64,000 bases of DNA from Acidobacteriaceae bacterium. Its GTDB lineage: Bacteria; Acidobacteriota; Terriglobia; Terriglobales; Acidobacteriaceae. Where the stretch lies: the NCBI GenBank assembly GCA_025355505.1, contig JANXZM010000052.1:1-64000 (forward strand). The letters run 5' to 3'. Shown piece after piece: positions 59,361 through 64,000 of this stretch. Position 1 is the first letter of the stretch, and each line of letters starts with the position of its first letter. Under the pieces are notes generated by a model. The model did no database searches. It worked only from the letters and a program-made list of their open reading frames with translations, and was not told where the DNA came from. The translations under genes and the position numbers were made by a program.

Positions 59361-60569
59361 ATGGCCAACGATCTCAACATCCCTTCCGCGTCCCGCCGGA
59401 CGTTTCTCAGTCTGTCGGCCGCGGCATCCGCCGGGCTGGCGTTTGGCATTGTGACCGAACCGATGCTGGCTAACGCTCGGGTGCACAACCTTCCGAAAGA
59501 TGCGATGAGCAATGGCGCGATCAGGATTGACGCCAACGAAAACCCGCTTGGGCCCGGTGCTTCGGCGCGCGAAGCGGCAGCCGCCATGGTCTCGCAGGGC
59601 GGCCGCTATTCCGACTGGCTCACCGACGATCTGGTGAAGACGCTGGCGGAAATGGAAGGCCTGAAGCTGGAACAGGTGCGCGTCTATCCGGGATCGAGCG
59701 AGCCTCTTCATCACGCTGTGACGACTTTCGCCTCAGGGCAGCGCAGCTACGTGACCGCCGATCCGGGATACGAAGCCGGAATGTTTGCCGCCAATGCGGT
59801 TGGCGCCAAAGTGGTGAAAGTCCCGTTGACGAAAAGTTACGCGCACGATGTGAAGGCGATGCTGGCCGCGGGGCCCGACGCGGGCGTGTTCTATATATGC
59901 ACCCCTAACAATCCGACCGGCACGCTCACCAGTCATTCCGATATCGAATACCTGGTCGAGAACAAGCCCAAGGGTTCCGTGGTGCTGGTGGATGAAGCCT
60001 ACATTCATTTTTCCGACGCGATTTCGGTAATGGATCTGGTGAAAGCCGGCAAGGACGTGATCCTGCTGCGCACCTTCTCGAAGATATACGGCATGGCGGG
60101 CCTGCGCTGTGGCGCCGTATATGCCCGCCCCGACCTGCTGGAGAAAATCGAGAACTACGGCGGCTGGAATGCCATGCCGATCACCGCGCTCGCGGCTGCA
60201 TCGGCCAGTCTGAAAGACGCGCAACTGCTGCCCGAACGCAAGCGCATCAATGCCAATATCCGCGGCCAGGTCTTTGCCTGGCTTGACCGGAACGGCTACG
60301 CCTACGTTCCCTCGGAATCGAATTGCTTCATGCTCGACGCGAAACGGCCGGCGAAAGCGGCAATCGATGCCATGGCCAAGCAAAATATATTTGTAGGACG
60401 CATCTGGCCGGCCTGGCCAACCTATACGCGCATCACGGTAGGAACCGCGCCCGAGATGGAGCAGTTCCAGGTTGCGTGGCAGAAGGTGATGTCAGGAGCG
60501 GTGGTCGCCAGTGCCGGCGCGATTCCGAGCAGAAAGCGGAATCTAGACGGCATCGTGATCCGAGCCTAA
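59361..60569 (+). CDS. Tat-exported class I/II aminotransferase (HisC-like)
   Basis: The N-terminus has a Tat signal: SRRTFLSLSAAASAGLAFG. The rest is a histidinol-phosphate aminotransferase-like fold: IRIDANENPLGPG, the PLP residues in YICTPNNPTGT and VLVDEAYIHF, and the lysine in LLRTFSKIYGMAGLRCG. Cytosolic HisC has no signal; an exported aminotransferase of this form may act on amino-acid-like compounds in the periplasm. ATG 59361 has GAGGTGAG upstream. It diverges from the exported protein at 58560. Confidence 0.88.
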   Translation: MANDLNIPSASRRTFLSLSAAASAGLAFGIVTEPMLANARVHNLPKDAMSNGAIRIDANENPLGPGASAREAAAAMVSQGGRYSDWLTDDLVKTLAEMEGLKLEQVRVYPGSSEPLHHAVTTFASGQRSYVTADPGYEAGMFAANAVGAKVVKVPLTKSYAHDVKAMLAAGPDAGVFYICTPNNPTGTLTSHSDIEYLVENKPKGSVVLVDEAYIHFSDAISVMDLVKAGKDVILLRTFSKIYGMAGLRCGAVYARPDLLEKIENYGGWNAMPITALAAASASLKDAQLLPERKRINANIRGQVFAWLDRNGYAYVPSESNCFMLDAKRPAKAAIDAMAKQNIFVGRIWPAWPTYTRITVGTAPEMEQFQVAWQKVMSGAVVASAGAIPSRKRNLDGIVIRA

Positions 60570-60647
60570 GAGTTTTACCCTGCTCATCCCGAACAAAGCG
60601 AGGGGCCGCTTGCATGGCCCCGCTGCCATGGGTTGTTTACATGAATT

Positions 60648-60676
60648 GTCATCCTGAGCGAAGGACCTGCTGTTCT
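60648..60676. repeat. Single arm of the GTCATCCTGAGCG repeat
   Basis: GTCATCCTGAGCGAAGGACC continues TGCTGTTCT. Compared with the 12354 copy, GAAGC is deleted once. There is no matching inverted arm nearby. Confidence 0.8.
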
Positions 60677-60796
60677 TGCCTTAGCACGGTCGCGGATTGG
60701 GGCGCGGCTTCCACGATTTAGGAATTTAATCTCCGGGCAGTGCGGCTGCGTTCCTTTCCTAACTACGCAGATCAAGTCCGCGGTTATCATCTATCC

Positions 60797-62026
60797 ATGC
60801 CGAAAAAACGCGCCGCCTCCGCCAAACACGCGGAGCCTTCCGTGAAACTTTCCACCCGAGGAGTCGCCCGCCTGCAAGGCCGGCACCCGTGGGTCTATCG
60901 CTCGGATATCACCGAAGAAAAAGATATCCCCCCCGGCGCAGTAGTGCGCGTCCTCGATCAGCGCGGGAAATTTCTGGGGACCGCGCTCTACAGCTCTTCC
61001 TCGCAGATCGCGATCCGCATGATCTCTCACGGCTCGGTGCCGGATCTGCCTGCACTGGTAGCCGAGCGCATTCGCGCCGCCATCGCCTACCGCAAGGAAC
61101 TCGTTTCCAATAGCGACGCCTACCGCATGGTTTTCAGCGAGGCCGATTTTCTTCCCGGCTTGATCGTCGATCGCTATAACGACGTGCTCACGCTGCAAAT
61201 CCTTACCCAGGCCATGGACGCCGCAGCGGTGCGCGAAGCGATCCTGCAAACGCTGCGCAAAGAACTGCAACCGGCGGGAATTGTCGAGCGCGTCGATCCG
61301 CGTATTCGAGAACTGGAGCAATTGCCGCCGCTGCCATCGGGACTGCTTTGGGGGAAGAAGAGTTCGACCGAATTCAGAATGAACGGCGAAGATCCGAAAG
61401 GCGTACGCTTTCACTACGACGGACTTGAAGGCCAGAAGACCGGGGCGTTTCTCGATCAGAGGGAAAACTATGCGGCGGCGGCCGAATACGCGCATGGGGA
61501 AGCGCTCGACGCTTTCTGCTACCAGGGCGGATTCGCGCTGCACCTGGCTCTGCACCCGGCAGCAAAGTGTTCGAGCGTCACCGGAGTAGACAGCTCGCGC
61601 CCCGCGCTGGAAATGGCGGAGAAGAACGCGAGGCTGAATGGACGCGAACTGGAGTGGATCGAGGCGAACGCTTTCGATCTGCTAAGAGAGTACGCGGCAG
61701 CGAACCGGCGCTACGACACCATCGTTCTCGATCCGCCGGCGTTTGCAAAGACCAAGCGCGACGTGGAAAAGGCCCTGGGCGGCTACAAGGAACTCAACCT
61801 GCGCGCCATGAAAATGCTGCGCAACGGAGGGATTCTAGTCACCTGTTCCTGCTCCTTCCACGTCGGGGCCGCGGACTTCCTCAAAGTGGTGGCCGACGCC
61901 GCCCAGGACGCCCACAAATCCCTGCGCGTAGTCGAGCACCGGGGAGCAGCGAAAGACCATCCCATCCTGCTGAATGTGCCCGAAACCAGCTATCTTCAGT
62001 GCTTGATATTGAGTGTAAGCAATTGA
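60797..62026 (+). CDS. Class I SAM-dependent rRNA methyltransferase (RlmI/RlmK type)
   Basis: A PUA-like N-terminus (VKLSTRGVARLQGRHPWVYRSDI, GKFLGTALYS) precedes a methyltransferase domain: TGAFLDQRENY, ALDAFCYQGGFALHLAL, VTGVDSSRPALEMAEKNA and TIVLDPPAFAKTKRDVEKALGGYKELN. CSCSFHVGA is the catalytic cysteine region. The layout matches RlmI (m5C1962 of 23S rRNA) and relatives. ATG 60797 is preferred over 60740, which would add 19 unlikely residues. Confidence 0.88.
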   Translation: MPKKRAASAKHAEPSVKLSTRGVARLQGRHPWVYRSDITEEKDIPPGAVVRVLDQRGKFLGTALYSSSSQIAIRMISHGSVPDLPALVAERIRAAIAYRKELVSNSDAYRMVFSEADFLPGLIVDRYNDVLTLQILTQAMDAAAVREAILQTLRKELQPAGIVERVDPRIRELEQLPPLPSGLLWGKKSSTEFRMNGEDPKGVRFHYDGLEGQKTGAFLDQRENYAAAAEYAHGEALDAFCYQGGFALHLALHPAAKCSSVTGVDSSRPALEMAEKNARLNGRELEWIEANAFDLLREYAAANRRYDTIVLDPPAFAKTKRDVEKALGGYKELNLRAMKMLRNGGILVTCSCSFHVGAADFLKVVADAAQDAHKSLRVVEHRGAAKDHPILLNVPETSYLQCLILSVSN

Positions 62027-62126
62027 AAAATATAGGGATTTAAGTAGTAAACGTAGGCAGCGAAAAGACGCTCGAAAGCAAGGAGCCCAAGAGCGCCGGC
62101 GAAGCTGCCTAAGCGATGCTCACGCA

Positions 62127-62150
62127 GAGGCGGACGCCCTCGCCCGCCTC
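62127..62150. repeat. Dispersed palindrome upstream of the nucleotidyltransferase
   Basis: GAGGCGGACGCCCTCGCCCG continues CCTC. It is a GC-rich palindrome of the dispersed family. Confidence 0.6.
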
Positions 62151-62225
62151 GTTGCTTCTGTGTGGCCGACTTCAGCCCTTGGCTTGGCCGTTGGATTCGG
62201 TGACAATGTTGGGGGCAAGGAAGCC

Positions 62226-62747
62226 ATGAAGGCAACGCTCGAAGCAATCAACCAGATGCAAGCGGATGGCGTCATCGGCAAGTACGCCATTGGCGGAGCG
62301 GTGGGCGCAACATTTTATCTGCAACCTGCGGCAACGCTCGACGTGGACATCTTTGTAACGCTCCCGACCACCCCTGGCGGGCTGCTGCTCAGCCTTGCTC
62401 CGATTTACGACTACCTTAAGGCCCACGGCGGCACGGTGGAGGATGAGTACATTGTCATCGACGGCTGGCCGGTGCAGTTCCTTTCTCCCAGTGACGAATT
62501 GGAGCGCGAGGCTGTGGCGGAATCCGTCGAGACGGCAGTCGAGGGCACCCCTACGTGGGTGATGACCGCCGAACACCTGGTCGCTATCGCGCTGCGAACC
62601 GGGCGGCCCAAGGACCACAACCGCATTTTGCAGTTTATCGAACAGGACGCGGTGGATCGGGGAAAGCTGCAAGGTATCCTAGATCGTCATGGGTTGGCTT
62701 CGCGATGGAAGCAGTTCGAGCATAAGTTTGGAGGCACTCATGAGTAA
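62226..62747 (+). CDS. Minimal nucleotidyltransferase-like protein
   Basis: Residues 1-60 hold the pattern KYAIGGAVGATFYLQPAATLDVDIFVTL, a GG-strand followed by a D-x-D metal motif. This is that of pol-beta-fold nucleotidyltransferases such as AbiEii/MNT. The remaining 110 residues are helical. The length is ~173 residues. The next gene overlaps its stop by 8 nt and encodes a 51-residue basic protein. NTases of this kind act in toxin-antitoxin systems, but no HEPN partner is seen. Confidence 0.7.
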   Translation: MKATLEAINQMQADGVIGKYAIGGAVGATFYLQPAATLDVDIFVTLPTTPGGLLLSLAPIYDYLKAHGGTVEDEYIVIDGWPVQFLSPSDELEREAVAESVETAVEGTPTWVMTAEHLVAIALRTGRPKDHNRILQFIEQDAVDRGKLQGILDRHGLASRWKQFEHKFGGTHE

Positions 62748-62895
62748 GCCAAAATTGCGGGCGCGGCTCGCTGCGCTCAGCTTTTCCGAGAAGATCAAGA
62801 TCCTGGAAAAACTTCGCGACCGCGACCGTGCGATTGCCGCCAGCGGGCTTAGAGGACAGGCCGAACGAGGCGCTAACAATAAGGCGGCCAAATAG
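62740..62895 (+). CDS. Small basic protein coupled to the nucleotidyltransferase
   Basis: A 51-residue protein starting at ATG 62740 (GGAG 6 nt upstream), overlapping the NTase stop: MSKPKLRARLAALSFSEKIK followed by ILEKLRDRDRAIAASGLR. It is mostly one amphipathic helix with a basic tail. Tight coupling suggests a partner of the NTase, perhaps antitoxin or toxin. No family recognised. Confidence 0.5.
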   Translation: MSKPKLRARLAALSFSEKIKILEKLRDRDRAIAASGLRGQAERGANNKAAK

Positions 62896-63007
62896 AGCAA
62901 ATCGAATATAGAGTCGGCGTAGGGCGGACGGCCTCGTCCGTTGGGGATGCTCACGTAGGGACAACCGCCCTCGGCTGTCCAGCCGGGCGAAGCCCGGCGG
63001 TTGTAAA

Positions 63008-63043
63008 CTTAGCGGGAGGCGAGAAACTGCGCCTCCCGCTAAG
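63008..63043. repeat. Strong hairpin before clpB
   Basis: CTTAGCGGGAGGC-(10 nt)-GCCTCCCGCTAAG, 13-bp perfect arms. In 62896-63272 it is joined by a GGCGGACGGCCTCGTCC palindrome (62922) and AATTAC-rich runs at about 63045-63082 and 63225-63262 in inverted order. No gene fits the stretch. Confidence 0.7.
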
Positions 63044-63272
63044 TCTGCAATTTCGTAATCAGGTAATTTTGTAATTTACCCGTCTGGCAAGGACGCCAAT
63101 ACGAGGTTCCGTGACATAGAGGGAGTGCTGCCCAGAGTGTCGGAGAAGATTTCCAGTAACCTCGAGTGCTACGTGCGTGATCTTGAGAACGATTCAGACC
63201 TTGACGTTTAGGTGGACACGGTTTTCAGATTACCCAATTACCCGATTACCAAATTACAAAATGGAGTAACCC

Positions 63273-64000
<728 letters not shown>

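Noticed and set aside
58905-59714. Long N-terminal extension of the exported protein gene
   Set aside because: The first ~176 residues are basic shadow sequence across the divergent aminotransferase start; a proper signal peptide begins at 59186.
63110-63200. CIRCE- or HAIR-like heat-shock operator before clpB
   Set aside because: Only isolated GAGTGCT and CTTGAG half-sites occur, not a spaced inverted repeat.

Overview
The window looks like a piece of an Acidobacteriota chromosome (Terriglobia / Koribacter-like). This is inferred from gene content and intergenic style, not from a marker gene. The DNA is GC-rich and dense in exported proteins: two TldD/TldE-like peptidases, a GH5 glycosidase, a DUF4382 lipoprotein and an M49 peptidase. 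Almost every gap carries short palindromic repeats of the kinds familiar from soil acidobacterial genomes. No rRNA, tRNA or CRISPR array was found.

Layout. 1-2.1 kb is decayed: an IS3-type transposase tail, a 3'-truncated E1-beta dehydrogenase gene, then a lone gas-vesicle GvpL/F-type gene. 2.2-2.5 kb may hold a structured RNA ending in a terminator. 2.5-6.2 kb is a secreted TldD/TldE-like peptidase pair. 6.4-9.35 kb is a 3-kb IS1-family element with cargo, including a HicBA-like pair. 9.5-13.6 kb has a DksA/TraR protein and pqqABCDE. 13.7-18.8 kb has a TPR protein, a class V aminotransferase, a GH5 enzyme and an AT-richer SEC-C/nuclease gene. 18.8-20.9 kb has a fluoride riboswitch with crcB-DUF190, then queD and queE. 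21-26 kb has recQ with a second 3-kb IS1-family element inserted exactly at its start codon. 26-32.8 kb has a zinc-cluster protein, glnA, a SulP transporter, and an ATP-grasp/metallopeptidase pair. 32.9-36 kb is a defence/addiction block: AAA ATPase, DUF433 antitoxin and PIN-like toxin, followed by VapBC. 36.1-41 kb has gyrA, a duplicated gyrA tail and the DUF4382 gene between them. 41.4-45.4 kb has a metallophosphoesterase, an unknown three-gene operon and a second VapBC. 45.9-50.3 kb is argR-argF-argG-argH, with an ARG box over the argR start. 50.4-64 kb is mostly housekeeping and exported proteins: HAD, PilZ-like, TauE, M49 peptidase, zinc-ribbon coiled coil, Tat-exported aminotransferase, RlmI-like methyltransferase, a nucleotidyltransferase with a small partner, and the start of clpB.

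Working together. pqqA-E make the cofactor PQQ. queD/queE make a queuosine precursor. argF/G/H convert ornithine to arginine under ArgR. crcB exports fluoride under riboswitch control. The most unusual content is the pair of IS1-family elements that carry unrelated cargo between IS1-type ends (GGTAGTGTC...), and the ATPase-DUF433-PIN operon.
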